Shown: one piece after another, positions 44,189-54,903 of the stretch
Layout: each line of letters opens with the position of its first letter
How positions within the stretch are numbered: the first letter of the stretch is position 1
NCBI GenBank assembly: GCA_907165135.1
Contig: OU015567.1
Span: 315,001-379,000, forward strand
DNA length: 64,000 nt
Direction: 5' to 3'
From: Oikopleura dioica
Taxonomy: Eukaryota; Chordata; Appendicularia; Copelata; Oikopleuridae
Notes under the pieces: generated by a model
Told to the model about the DNA's origin: nothing
Database searches by the model: none
The model's input: the letters and a program-made list of their open reading frames with translations, nothing else
Made by a program: the position numbers and the translations under genes

Positions 44189-47143
44189 ATGAGTCAGATA
44201 AATTGGAGAAGAATTTCCCGCACTGCAATGGCGGAGCAAAAGATTGCCACGAGACTCGTCAGACTTTATGTCCCCTCGGATGCAAACGAGCCTCTCTCGA
44301 ATCACAGGCTGATGTTCGATCTGCAGACTCCCTCAAAAGCGAGATTCAATTTCGCAGAGCTCTCCTCGTGGTCCCAGATCATTTTCACGGCGCCATCAGG
44401 AAAAGAATCACTCTGGGTCGCTCACAGGAGCAACGAGCCTGGTTTCATACTCTCCATCATCGCAGACGAGATTGCAGAAGCAGAAACCGACCTCGCGGAT
44501 TCTTGGCAACTCGAATCAAAGCCATATCCATTTAAGCCAATGGAGAGCCCCACGAAGCTTCTAAAAGCAGACTCAGCGGGCACGACTGAGGACCCAAGCG
44601 TCAAGCTGGACGAATGCGAAACCATCTCCAATCTACTCGAAGCCCTGAAAATAGAAAAAGGACCAATAAGAATCGTGGCCAGGAGGCTAGACTCTCAGCG
44701 TAACTCGGAATCCCAAAGCGCGATGGAGAAAAGCAGACTCTTTCCGAACAACATCTCGGAGGAGCTCAACAAATGGGCGAAAATCAAGAGCCAAGACTGG
44801 TTCCGCGAGTGGGAAGACCTAGAAAATCAAGATATCCTGAACGAGGGATTCTGGCATTTCGTTTGCCTCCGAGTAATCGGTGAGAGCAAAATCAAGACCC
44901 AGGCGAATTACGAACGCCCAAGCTTCACGGACGACAATTGGCTCCGAAGACTCATAAAGAAAGGTCTTGAAACGATTTTCGACGCAATGCCAAGGTCAGA
45001 CGCTTTTATTACGCCAGAAGAACTACTGGACTCGCTCAAGATGCTGAAGTCTCTCCACAGCGACTGGCATGAAATTTGCCATCAGAAAAATGCCTGGCTA
45101 GAACTCAAAGCAAACGAGGACACCCAATGGGCGAACAAAAAACCGGCGAATATGAACGCATGGATCATCGACATAATCGGCGAATATGCATCGGAAGACT
45201 CACCCATTCCGAATCCGACTCCCTTAACAAAGATTCTCTCACCACTGCTGCTCCACCTGGTGCAAAAACAGCTCATCCAAGACTCAGTCATTGGTCAAGA
45301 CGGAAGCTGCAAGGAAATGCCCACCCAATGGCACGTGGACTGGAGCGAACTCAAGGATTCCCGGTCCCTCAAAAAGTGGCTGGAGTCAGCGGCGAAAAAA
45401 GTTAACCCGATTAATACCACGGTTAGAGTCAAAGAAGTTGGAAAAGGGGATTCCCACTGGATCCTGTGGATTCCTTACAAAGTCGTACCTCAAATATGGG
45501 TTTTCAACTACGGCGAGGACTCTGATTTTATCAAAGCGAAATCCCTCCTCTCCCTTGCAGCCCACCCAGCGCTCACGCCGTTAGAATCAGAGGCGCTCGA
45601 GAAGCTAGCCTCCAAACCTTGGACCACCCAAAACGTCAAAGAATGCATCTCGGCGTTCCAGAAGCCAACAAGAAACTTCTACGCCTCAGGAGCCTGCTTA
45701 GTCGGAGTCAACCGCCCCTTTCGAACTCAGAAGATCATCCTGGAAATCATCGCCAAGGTTGTAAGAGACACAAAAGCCCATTCTCACTTGCGCTCACTCG
45801 AGCATAACCTCGGAATCTTATCAACTGGCTGGAACTGGGCAAAAGGCAAAAGATTCAGCCCAAACAAGACTCTGGACAACTTCATCGACACCTGGATGCA
45901 GAAAAGAGAAGAAGTCACGGGAGTCACGAGACTCAGATTCCTTCGAGAACAACCAGAAAAGAGAGAAAGATCGTGCGAATGGCCAATGTGTGGGGAAGCG
46001 GAAGCGAGCACGACTTGGTGTAAAACACATCAAGGATTCCAAGAACTCAAAGAATCTCGCCAACCAGACTGCTCAGAGAAATGCCGAGTCGCAAACGGCT
46101 TCATACAAAAAGGACTCCCCCAGGGCACAAAAATGTCCATCGACAGCGAGGAATGGCAAGAAACCTTCTACAAACTCTCCGAATCTTTCAAAACGACTAT
46201 GCTAAAGGACGCTGGCGAAGACCTCATCCAGAGAATCCAGACCAGCGTAGTCGAAGGATTCGACTCTATCGTAAACGCTTGGAAATCCACGGCAATCCTT
46301 TTTCAGGGAGAAAACGACACAGCAGCGAACCTCAGCGAAAGTTTCCGGAAGTTCGGAAGAGTCTTAAAAAGACCACGATTCGAGAATCCGGGAGCAGCTG
46401 GAATAGTCATCTACCACGCAGGGCTAGAAAGATGCGGAGGAAAATTCGACGCTTTCGTAGTTGGAAACACCTCAACCAGAAAGAATCAACATCTCCCGAG
46501 ACTGGCGGATTCTATCTCCAAAAAATCTGGAGACAAATGGATGGAAGTAGCGAAAATTATCAGCGAACTCACATGCCAGAAAAACACAGTGCTGATTCTC
46601 CCTTCACAAAAAGACGCCAAAAAACTCAGAGAAGCTCTCGTCACCTGGTCGGCACCTTACGTTAAATTCGTCACCCAGGGCCCAACGAAGAATCTTCATC
46701 GAACACTCCAAGGGGACAAAAACCCAAGAATCTCGGGACTCTGGGAAATCTTCCAAATGGCCTGCGATGGGGACTACGAATCTGCATTTACCCCGTGTTG
46801 GGCACACCCCAGGGTGGCGGAAACGATGTTCAGATGCTGCAACGGCTTCGACGCTAAAAACCGAGCAGTCTCGAAAATAGACAAGCTCAAAATAAGAGCC
46901 AATCGAACAACCTGGGAGAATGTGACGGCCAAAACCCACATTCTAGCCCCAGACGCACCGTTCACGACCCACATCAGGGACATAATCCTCGACGGAATCA
47001 AGGCAGCGGAGAATCTTGACCTAGACCACGGAGAGGAAGCCAAAGTCGAGAATCTCTTCCCGAACGTCTGGTCTCAAGACCGCCAAAACATCGAAGAACG
47101 ATTCGCTCGTCTGAATGTCGCTGAAGCCACGGGAAGCGACTAG
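44189..47143 (+). CDS. Retroelement ORF1, 984-residue protein of unknown function
   Basis: A single intact frame. The N-terminal half is mixed alpha/beta (LVRLYVPSDANEPLSNHRLM; WSQIIFTAPSGKESLWVAHR). Near residues 595-615 is a cysteine/histidine cluster (CEWPMCGEAEASTTWCKTHQ) that could bind zinc. The C-terminal third reads like a globular domain (VVIYHAGLE-like text, KNTVLILPSQKDAKKLREAL). It is in the gag position, but its length and lack of a CCHC knuckle are unusual for gag. No similarity to a protein I know. It is open for nearly 3 kb in an element where point decay would show, so it is probably functional. Confidence 0.75.
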   Translation: MSQINWRRISRTAMAEQKIATRLVRLYVPSDANEPLSNHRLMFDLQTPSKARFNFAELSSWSQIIFTAPSGKESLWVAHRSNEPGFILSIIADEIAEAETDLADSWQLESKPYPFKPMESPTKLLKADSAGTTEDPSVKLDECETISNLLEALKIEKGPIRIVARRLDSQRNSESQSAMEKSRLFPNNISEELNKWAKIKSQDWFREWEDLENQDILNEGFWHFVCLRVIGESKIKTQANYERPSFTDDNWLRRLIKKGLETIFDAMPRSDAFITPEELLDSLKMLKSLHSDWHEICHQKNAWLELKANEDTQWANKKPANMNAWIIDIIGEYASEDSPIPNPTPLTKILSPLLLHLVQKQLIQDSVIGQDGSCKEMPTQWHVDWSELKDSRSLKKWLESAAKKVNPINTTVRVKEVGKGDSHWILWIPYKVVPQIWVFNYGEDSDFIKAKSLLSLAAHPALTPLESEALEKLASKPWTTQNVKECISAFQKPTRNFYASGACLVGVNRPFRTQKIILEIIAKVVRDTKAHSHLRSLEHNLGILSTGWNWAKGKRFSPNKTLDNFIDTWMQKREEVTGVTRLRFLREQPEKRERSCEWPMCGEAEASTTWCKTHQGFQELKESRQPDCSEKCRVANGFIQKGLPQGTKMSIDSEEWQETFYKLSESFKTTMLKDAGEDLIQRIQTSVVEGFDSIVNAWKSTAILFQGENDTAANLSESFRKFGRVLKRPRFENPGAAGIVIYHAGLERCGGKFDAFVVGNTSTRKNQHLPRLADSISKKSGDKWMEVAKIISELTCQKNTVLILPSQKDAKKLREALVTWSAPYVKFVTQGPTKNLHRTLQGDKNPRISGLWEIFQMACDGDYESAFTPCWAHPRVAETMFRCCNGFDAKNRAVSKIDKLKIRANRTTWENVTAKTHILAPDAPFTTHIRDIILDGIKAAENLDLDHGEEAKVENLFPNVWSQDRQNIEERFARLNVAEATGSD

Positions 47144-47927
47144 AAAACGACTCCAAAAACTTCACCAAAATACAGTCAGGAAAAGGGCCCAAAAGAATCA
47201 GAAATTTCCAAAGAAAAAGTGAAAAAAAAGAGACTCGGAGCCCTCGAAAAGACTCAAAAATCGCCCAAAAACCCCCCTTTTCTGCCGCAAACAAGCTCAA
47301 GAATCTTCAACCTCAGGAAAAGACTCGCTAAATCTGTTAAATTCTCACTCAAAAAGAATCTACTTCACTTTCAATTAGCAAAAATCACAGAAAAAGAGTC
47401 TTACGAGAGAAAAACACTTTTTCCTCGAACTGCGCACCACCTCCACCACCAATCTCCACAAAAAAAGATCCGAAAGAGCACAAGAATCAGGAAATGGTCT
47501 CAAGAATCTAAAGATTTGAATCAAAATAGCATAAAATCCAAATTGGAGACCGTGGGAAAGTTGCAAAGTTGACTCACGAAATAGAGCGCGCTGATTGGCG
47601 GAGCACCAAAACGAGCCAGGATAAGCCAGGGCTCAAGCGAAATTGCCTAAATCAGCTTCATTTCTTCTCCAACAAAAAGAGAATCACCCAGAGCCCTTTA
47701 TAAAGAGAAAAACCACTGGATTCCGCTAGAATCAGACGCGTCAAAACCAGAGAATCAAAAAAAAAAGATTCTTCCCTTCCGGATCTTAATTTAGACTCTT
47801 TTTCTCGTGCTTCTTTTTAAAATTTCGCTCTTTCTTTTCAAATTTTCCTTGCGCTCCTCCAAACAAAACTAGCCAAAACCAAAATTTCGACTCTTTGCTA
47901 ACAAAGGCGTTTCTTCAGACTCTAGAA

Positions 47928-48934
47928 ATGACCCGAGACGCACAAGACGCACAGATTCACGACGCTGAAGGGCTCGAAAGACTCCGAGAGGAAGCCGGAA
48001 TCACCAAAAACCCGATCGACGAGCCAGACTACTGGAGGAAGATCAAATCGGCGATCAAGATGGACCCGGTGACTCAGTTCCCGCAGGAATCGAAGGGACG
48101 AATGCTCATTCGACTCAGACTGAAGATTGGAGACAGATTCAAAAATCTTCTCGAGCAAATGGTCGAAGGAATGGGTCAGAAAATAAAAAGAAAAAGAAAC
48201 TTAAAAAAAAAGAAAATTTTTTAAATATTGAAGAACAATTTTCATAACAGACTCTCAAGCCTTAGAATCGGCTTCTATTAAAATTCTGACCCTCATTAAA
48301 GGACTCACCGACCCCAACGCTCAGATGTCCCTCGATGGCTGGCAGAAATCCATCAACGACATCTCCCGAGTCCTCTCCGAGCTCGTGCGCGAAGAAAACC
48401 AGAAAATCGCCGAGGACGACCGAGCCCAGTCAGACCAGAGTCTCTTCTACGGCTGCCTCAACGCCGCCAAAGCCGCCATGGACGTCCACCCGCTCCTCAA
48501 CATCGTCTACATTGAGGAGTCACTCGTGATCCCGGAAGGAAGACTCCCAGCGTATCAAGAAAGAGTCTCAGCTCTCAAGGAAAAGGGTCAAATTAAAACT
48601 CTACACATTAAGTCGAGCCTTACAACTTTAAAAAAACCCTTTCAAAAGTCAAGAGCGGACTTTCTCCTCCGCCAAGATCGACTCCCCAAAGATGGCAAAG
48701 ACTCTCTGCGTAGCTGGAAGAAGCAAAGACGAAACGAGTACGTCAGCGATGGAGTCCCCAAAGACATTGCAGCTACGCTGGCAAGACGCGATTCAAGGAC
48801 CATCGGCTGGACGTCGCGACGAGACGGAACGACTCAGACTCACCCGGTGGAAGCGCAGCAGGCAAAATGCCAGGAATCCCAAACCACCCAAGGAAAGGCT
48901 GAAAGAATCTCAAAGAAAAAAGAGATTCATTTAA
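47928..48934 (+). CDS. Retroelement ORF2, spliced
   Basis: Three exons (47,928-48,174, 48,251-48,586, 48,649-48,934) with GT-AG introns of 76 and 62 bp. The protein begins MTRDAQDAQIHDAEGLERLR, is helical in the middle (FYGCLNAAKAAMDVHPLLNI) and ends in a very basic tail (RKKRFI). Helical body plus basic tail would suit a nucleocapsid or structural protein. Another open exon at 49,143-49,364 (acidic, Ser/Asp-rich, ending TFKVEQK) may be an alternative last exon. Family unknown. Confidence 0.5.
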
Positions 48935-49142
48935 AATAAAAATTGAAATTAAAACTCGAATAAAAATTAATAGAAAAAATGACGCACCATAAAACAAATC
49001 CACATAAGAAAAGGTGGATGAGCTCTTGGCCTTTCAATTTTGACTCACTTAGGCCAATTCAAAAAATAGAATCAGTCCTGATTTCAAAGAATCCAAAATT
49101 ATCAAAAATCCATTAAAAAGCCAATTCAAAACCCTCTTTCAG

Positions 49143-49364
49143 CCAAAAGATTCAGACTCGGCAGACTCGGCGACTCAGACGGAGAATCCAACTTCCTCAG
49201 TTTCGACTCAGACTCAGCAACCAGACCCTGCTCCAGCACAAGACTCGGCCAACAACGAAGAGGCAGACAGCGTCTCAGAACCAGATCTGTACGAAGACTC
49301 GTACAACGCCCGTTCAGGAAGGAGTCATAGAATTCCTAAAACATTTAAAGTCGAGCAAAAGTAA
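49143..49364 (+). CDS. Retroelement acidic Ser/Asp-rich exon
   Basis: After an acceptor (tttcag, 49,142) the frame reads DSDSADSATQTENPTSSVST, an acidic stretch, and HRIPKTFKVEQK before a stop. No ATG. It must be joined to an upstream exon, probably of ORF2. It has the highest local density of GANTC words I counted. Confidence 0.4.
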   Translation, partial: PKDSDSADSATQTENPTSSVSTQTQQPDPAPAQDSANNEEADSVSEPDLYEDSYNARSGRSHRIPKTFKVEQK

Positions 49365-49435
49365 CCACATAAAAAGAGAATCATATTAAAATTGTAACAA
49401 TCAAAAGACTCCACCCAAAAGACCCAACTCAACTC

Positions 49436-50167
49436 ATGCCTCCGGCCAGCCAAAATGCTCCAGTAGACTCCGAAGATGGCTTTTCTTCAGACGAAGAAAT
49501 CATGGAAGAATCCGGCGGAGAAGAAGATGAAGCTACAGTCGGATTCCCAGAGACTCAAGCCCAGAAAGAACAACAGGACTGGAGCAGACGCACAGACACA
49601 CTCTTCGAGTCAGCGGCGGAGCAGAAAGAAGCAGAAGAAAGACGAGTCAGAATCGCTGCCCAATGGAACGAGCCGCTCAAAGACATCAAGGAAGAATCCG
49701 AAAGCAACGCATCAGTCAGAATGGAGCAGAAGGAAAAAGCGGAAGCTGAAAGACGACTCCAGAAAGAAGAGTTCGAGAAGATTCAGAAGCTGAAGCAAGA
49801 ACAGGAGGACAAAGCGAGAGCCAGAGAAGCCATCAGACTCCGAATGCAGCGACAAGTGGATGAAAACACCAGAATCCGACGCGAATACCACGAGGAAATT
49901 CAGCGGAAGAAGGAGGAAGAAGAAGCTCAAAAAAGACGCCTCGCCCAAGACAAAGAAGCAGAAGAAAGACGCCGAGCAGCCATCAAGGCAGACGAAGAGA
50001 AAGTCCTCACCAAACCAGAAGTTGGAATCAGGCTCGTCGCAGAAACCGGCAGAAGAGGGAATCACTACTACCTGTCGAAGAAGGAAGCGAAGCTTATGAG
50101 CAGAATCTCAGGATCGGTTAGCACAGCAAAACTAGCTAAAAACTTCTTCAAACAAAAAAGAGTCTAA
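49436..50167 (+). CDS. Retroelement ORF3, charged coiled-coil protein
   Basis: 243 codons, one exon. The head is acidic (EDGFSSDEEIMEESGGEEDE), the body is a long Glu/Lys/Arg-rich helix (EAERRLQKEEFEKIQKLKQE), and the tail is basic (SVSTAKLAKNFFKQKRV). Probably an elongated coiled coil that oligomerises. No known family beyond composition. Confidence 0.6.
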   Translation: MPPASQNAPVDSEDGFSSDEEIMEESGGEEDEATVGFPETQAQKEQQDWSRRTDTLFESAAEQKEAEERRVRIAAQWNEPLKDIKEESESNASVRMEQKEKAEAERRLQKEEFEKIQKLKQEQEDKARAREAIRLRMQRQVDENTRIRREYHEEIQRKKEEEEAQKRRLAQDKEAEERRRAAIKADEEKVLTKPEVGIRLVAETGRRGNHYYLSKKEAKLMSRISGSVSTAKLAKNFFKQKRV

Positions 50168-50199
50168 AAGAACTGGGCTAACCAAAATAAGTCCGAGCC

Positions 50200-50698
50200 A
50201 TGCTCGATAATCGCCAAATCCAGAACTTCGAAGAAATCAGGCAAGCTTGGTTCAACAGCGAAGGACTCCTCAAATTCAAAGACTCCAAAAACCCGGGCCA
50301 CCGCCACTACAAGTACACCCTCCGATCCGGCTGGACCATCAAAGAAGGCACCGAAAACTGGAAGCTGGATCCAGTCGCCAGACTCAGCGCAGAGGAACGA
50401 CGAGTGGTCCATTACTTGGTGGAATTCCTCAACTACCAAGGAATCAAACGAAGATTCAAGGAGGCACTAGGTAAGAGCATATCTAAACATCGAAAATACA
50501 GAATCTAATTCATTTCTAGACACTGGACTCCTCAACCCGGCCAAGATGGACGCGATCCTCGTCTTTGCCTACAAGATCTGCGGCGGAAACCTGGTCCACT
50601 ACGTCCGATTCGTGTTCGTCCGACTCTTCAGACTCCACGACATCCCGATTCCCCCAGTGCACTCAGACGCCGCCCCAAAACCTCCACGCCACTACTAG
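50200..50698 (+). CDS. Retroelement ORF4, spliced small protein
   Basis: Exons 50,200-50,470 and 50,520-50,698, GT-AG intron of 49 bp. Starts MLDNRQIQNFEEIRQAWFNS and contains GHRHYKYTLRSGWTIKEGTE. Exon 2 is hydrophobic and aromatic (LVHYVRFVFVRLFRLHDIPI), ending PKPPRHY. About 149 residues, folded-looking, function unknown. Confidence 0.5.
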
Positions 50699-51200
50699 AA
50701 AAAGAAGAGAAGAAACTCTTACCAGACTCTTAGACTCATATTGCCTTTTTCCTCAAAACATTGAAACAGAACTTACCTCTTTCCATTCTCCAAATTCAAA
50801 AAGCTGTACATAATAAATAATTCGATCTCATCAGAAGATCTTCGCCTCTTTACTTCGAAGCATCACAAAATAGGAATCTAAACCGTAAATCCTCAAGCTA
50901 CAAGATAAAAAATCTTGTAATTAAAATATATGAAAACTCGCCAAATTAAAAGAGCCAAAAAATTCAGAATGGAGAGTCAAAATGCAGAGCCGCCAGAGGA
51001 ATATAAATTACCTTCAGAGTCAGGCCAGGGCAACAAAGAGTCACAAAAACGCCAGAATCCCCTAAACCAATGACTTTAAAAAAAAGAGCCCCTAAAAAGA
51101 AGACTCGAACGACGAAGCTCCACCTTCGGACCAACCGGAAAGCCCGCCAAACGAGAGCCAAATTGACTCGAAGAATCCTCAGCAAGGGCAAGGCACTAGC

Positions 51201-52412
51201 GTGAACCTGGAGAGACTCAAAGGGCTCGTTTGGGACATCCAAAACAGCCTCAACACAAACGCTTCCATCCCACCAAAAAGAATCTTATGCTACGGCGAGA
51301 CGCTGGATGACAAGATCAATAATCTAGCAACAGAAGCTGCCAAAATCATCTCCGAGTCCCAAGAGGCCTCAAAAATTATGAAAACGATCCTCCAAGAAGC
51401 CGAGCATGAGGGTCTCCAGGGAATCCAACTGCTAGACGCCTTCCAAACCATTGCCATAATCGCGCACAGCCCATCCATAGGAATCAACCGAAGACTAGCG
51501 TCCACAAACAAGGTGGAGCTAGAGACGATTCAAGACACGCTGGAACTGACAGTCAGACCTGTAGTGGAGAAGCTTATGAAGCAAGTCCACGCTTCTAGCG
51601 TCTACAATTCGGCGGAAATAACCTTCTGGGCCAAAATGATGGAGCCACTGGAAAGAGACTCAGTTTCAAAAGATGATCTTCGGAAGCTAGAAGAGGCCGC
51701 GGCTTGGATCTTGGGAAGGCTCTGGAATGAATCTGCAGAAGCCATCTTCAGAATGATCTTAGCGAGATGCAAGCCACCAGAAAACCTCAACTCTCGAGCA
51801 TCACCAAGAATGACGCTCATAGCTCACATTTGGAACATCAGATTCAAAAAGATTCTAGAGTTGAGCCCGGACAAAAGACACGCTTCCTTCGCGAACGAAA
51901 GACAACTCAGCATCTCCATCGCCAACTCAATATTTGGAGAAATCCTTTTCCAGATAACGAACACGCGATGCATCTTTCCAAGACTCCTATCAAGTGCAGC
52001 AAGATCAGCATGGACCCACCTTAACACGCTTTGCGGAGCATCGAATCCCATCAGTCTGACGCTCAAAGAGTTCTTAACGAACATTGACTCGAATCAAGAT
52101 TACACGGCCTGGGACGCAATCCGTACGCTGCGCAGAATCTGGCCACCGAGAGATTGCATCGCTGATGCTGAATATAGAGCCCTCAATCTCAACGACATCG
52201 ACAACCGCCTCGAAAGAGGACTCGAAGATCCATCCTCACTTTACGGCACCACATACGAGAAACTCTTCTGGAAAATCCCGATTCCGAGAAGCTATGAGTC
52301 CGCCCGCACAACCGCGGGATTCAAACGAAAGAGAGCAAACGAAGAAGACGAAGAGCTGGAAAACAATCGAATCAGAGATGCAGGCCATGGCGAGCAAAGG
52401 GATCTTCAATAA
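51201..52412 (+). CDS. Retroelement ORF5, helical protein (gag candidate)
   Basis: 403 codons from the first ATG-like start. The same frame continues upstream (ESQIDSKNPQQGQGTSVNLE) to a stop near 51,080, so a 5' exon, perhaps the one starting at 50,970 (MESQNAEPPEEYKLPSESGQ), is probably joined by splicing. The protein is mostly alpha-helical (TLDDKINNLATEAAKIISES; FWAKMMEPLERDSVSKDDLR) with a basic end (TAGFKRKRANEEDEELEN). It overlaps the start of the polymerase frame by at least 35 bp, in another frame. This, and its position just before RT, make it the best gag candidate. Confidence 0.55.
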   Translation: MNLERLKGLVWDIQNSLNTNASIPPKRILCYGETLDDKINNLATEAAKIISESQEASKIMKTILQEAEHEGLQGIQLLDAFQTIAIIAHSPSIGINRRLASTNKVELETIQDTLELTVRPVVEKLMKQVHASSVYNSAEITFWAKMMEPLERDSVSKDDLRKLEEAAAWILGRLWNESAEAIFRMILARCKPPENLNSRASPRMTLIAHIWNIRFKKILELSPDKRHASFANERQLSISIANSIFGEILFQITNTRCIFPRLLSSAARSAWTHLNTLCGASNPISLTLKEFLTNIDSNQDYTAWDAIRTLRRIWPPRDCIADAEYRALNLNDIDNRLERGLEDPSSLYGTTYEKLFWKIPIPRSYESARTTAGFKRKRANEEDEELENNRIRDAGHGEQRDLQ

Positions 52413-54800
52413 ACTCAGATTCCCAATCATAAACCCAGTAAACATTCACAATGATTCAATCACCGGCCCAAAATCCTTACCTGAATGGAGAGTCTACGAG
52501 ACAGATCTGCTTCACAGAGTCATAAAAGTCCTAAATAACGAGATCAAGCCCGACTGGAGAGAACTGACGCTCAAAAAAGAATCCGATTTCATCGCCGGCC
52601 AATGGACCCACAACAAAGACAACTGGAGAGCCTTAATCCATCAGATGCCCGAGAAAGTAAAGCCTCTCATCTACCACTTTGTCCACGCCGGAGCAGACCT
52701 ATTTTTGAATCTCAAAAGAATACCGCCGAAGAAGCCAGTCAAATTCAAGCGAAAGGAACTGGTAACTATTTGGAAAAGAAACTCAGCCAACGCGGACACC
52801 CTTAGGAAGATGGACGGAAATTTCAAAACATGGTACAACCACAGACTTAGACTCTCAAAATTTGTGCCTCGACCATACGAAAAAATCGGCAAGCGATTCA
52901 AGACTCTCACAATCCCGAGTCAGGAAGCTGTAAGAGAAAGAAGCGACGAGATTGCCCAACAAATTACCGACTGGTGCGAAATGGGCTCAGTAACAAGAGT
53001 CACAGAAGCCAAAGGATGCTGGATCCGCGCGGGATTCGTTCTGGTTGACAAGCCAGGCAGGGAGACAAGAGTCTGCTGGAACGGTGGAGTTCTCAAACCG
53101 CTTCAACTATACACGTTCCCGTGTAAATTGGAAGGCATTGGAACAGCGATTCAGATGCTCAAAAGAGGGGATCTACTGTACAAATTCGACGATAAAAAAG
53201 GTAAAACAGCAGCAAAACTTCAGAACCAAAAACTCAAATCTAGGATTCCACCAGCTCCCGCTCAGCGAAGAGAGCAAGAAACTCGCCTGCTTCGAATGGG
53301 GAGGCCAATATTTCAGAAACAATATTCTAGCATTCGGAATCCCAGCCGCGCCCGGAATCTACCAACTCATGAATCTGTGTGGAGTCAATTTCCTGAGGAA
53401 AAACGGAATCAAAATCACGCTCTATTTGGACGACAGACTCTTGGCGGTTACTCCAGAATCTGAGGAAGAACGCCGCCAGCTGCTGTCGGGAGAAAAAACC
53501 AGCAAGGAAGTCTGGGCAACGGTAGCGACGCTAGTAGCTCTAGGTGGCTATGTTAACATCGCGAAAAGCACCTTCGAGCCTACCCAGAGAATAGAATTCC
53601 TGGGCTTCATTCTAGACACGGAAAACGAGACGGTAGAGATACCAATTCAAAGATGGTCAGCCCTAAAGAATCTCATGAAAGATGCCGAGGCAGAGGCAGA
53701 AATTCCGACGCGGACACTGGAAAGAATCAGAGGCACAATGGCAAGCATGGCGGAAGTCCTCCCGAACATGAGAATGCTCATCCGTCAAACAACAATCCTC
53801 ATCAGTGAAGCCATCAGGAATGAAAAAGAATCCTGTATTCTGACTCAAGAAGTCCGAGAGGAATGGAGACTTTGGAATCTTCTGGAAGAAAAAGGACTCA
53901 AGAGGCATTGGACCAAATTAAATCGACAAGAAACCGGTCTCATAATATACACAGACGCTTCTTCGCACGCAGGAGCCATCGTCATCGAGCACTGGAAGCT
54001 AGAAGAAAGATTCGCGTGGGAGCCGGACGTAGCAGACAAACACATCGGTATCAAAGAAGCCCTCGCGATCCAATACACACTCGAGTGGTACGGTCAGAAG
54101 CTTCAGAACAAGAGAGCGCTGTTCCTCTGCGACAACGACAGTGTGGTTCAAGGAGCGATAGCGGGTAGCAAAGACCCGGAAATGAATCGGATTCTAGTGA
54201 GAATCTGGACTCTGGCGCATCGCTTCAACATAGACATGAAGGTCGATTGGGTCAGCACAAAGAAGCAGCTGGCTGACGCTCCTTCCAGGGATTTGGACTC
54301 GAGGGAGCAAAAACTAACGGCAAATGGATTCGCTTATCTCCAATCTCACCTCCGGGATCCGCTCGACATCGACGTGGCAGCAACGGTAAGACTCAAACAG
54401 CGAAGCGGACTCGCAAATAAACTTCCATTCCGTTCAGCCACTCAACAATAAATGCAGAGACTTCATCGCACGCCGAGAGACGAAAGGAGCCTTTGGAAAA
54501 GACTTCCTAAGCTTCCCAATCCACGCACTTATCGGAAAAAAATTGTATGCGTTCCCGCCTCCGAAGATTTCTCACAAATACTACAACAGACTCACCGAAA
54601 TAGCAACGCCCTGGGCTCTGGTGGTGCCATGCTTTGAAGCCGAACCTGTAGTGGTAACACAGGCAAGACTCAAAGGCTACAGAATCTTTGACATACCGGC
54701 GGATTCCATCCTCACGCCCTCAAAAATAAAAACTGCTGAAGGCTACTGGAAAGTCGCGCTAAACATCTCAACCATAAAAATTATTGCTAATAGACTCTGA
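52378..54800 (+). CDS. Retroelement polymerase: RT, RNase H and methyltransferase-like domain
   Basis: Exons 52,378-53,200, 53,244-54,385 and 54,438-54,800 with GT-AG introns of 43 and 52 bp. RT: FVLVDKPGRETRVCWNGGVL, motif A KFDDKKGFHQL (the intron splits the Gly codon in it), ILAFGIPAAPGIYQLMN, catalytic YLDDR, and ILGF-type EFLGFILDTE. RNase H: YTDASSHAGAIV, GIKEALAIQYTL, LCDNDSVVQGAI, and D of LADAPSRD. Next follows DIDVAATPLNNKCRDF then LYAFPPPKISHKYY and WALVVPCFE, which aligns in style with the phage-Dam-like region of DIRS-type elements; the usual (D/N)PP(Y/F) is FPPP here. The frame is open further upstream to 52,084, overlapping ORF5. Confidence 0.85.
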
Positions 54801-54903
54801 AGCTCTGCAGCCTCTCTCTTAGACTCACCATTCATCCAATTCACGGAAAACACAAATCTGACTCTCAAACCCTCTGTTTTTAGACTCGGAATCAATTGAA
54901 AAA

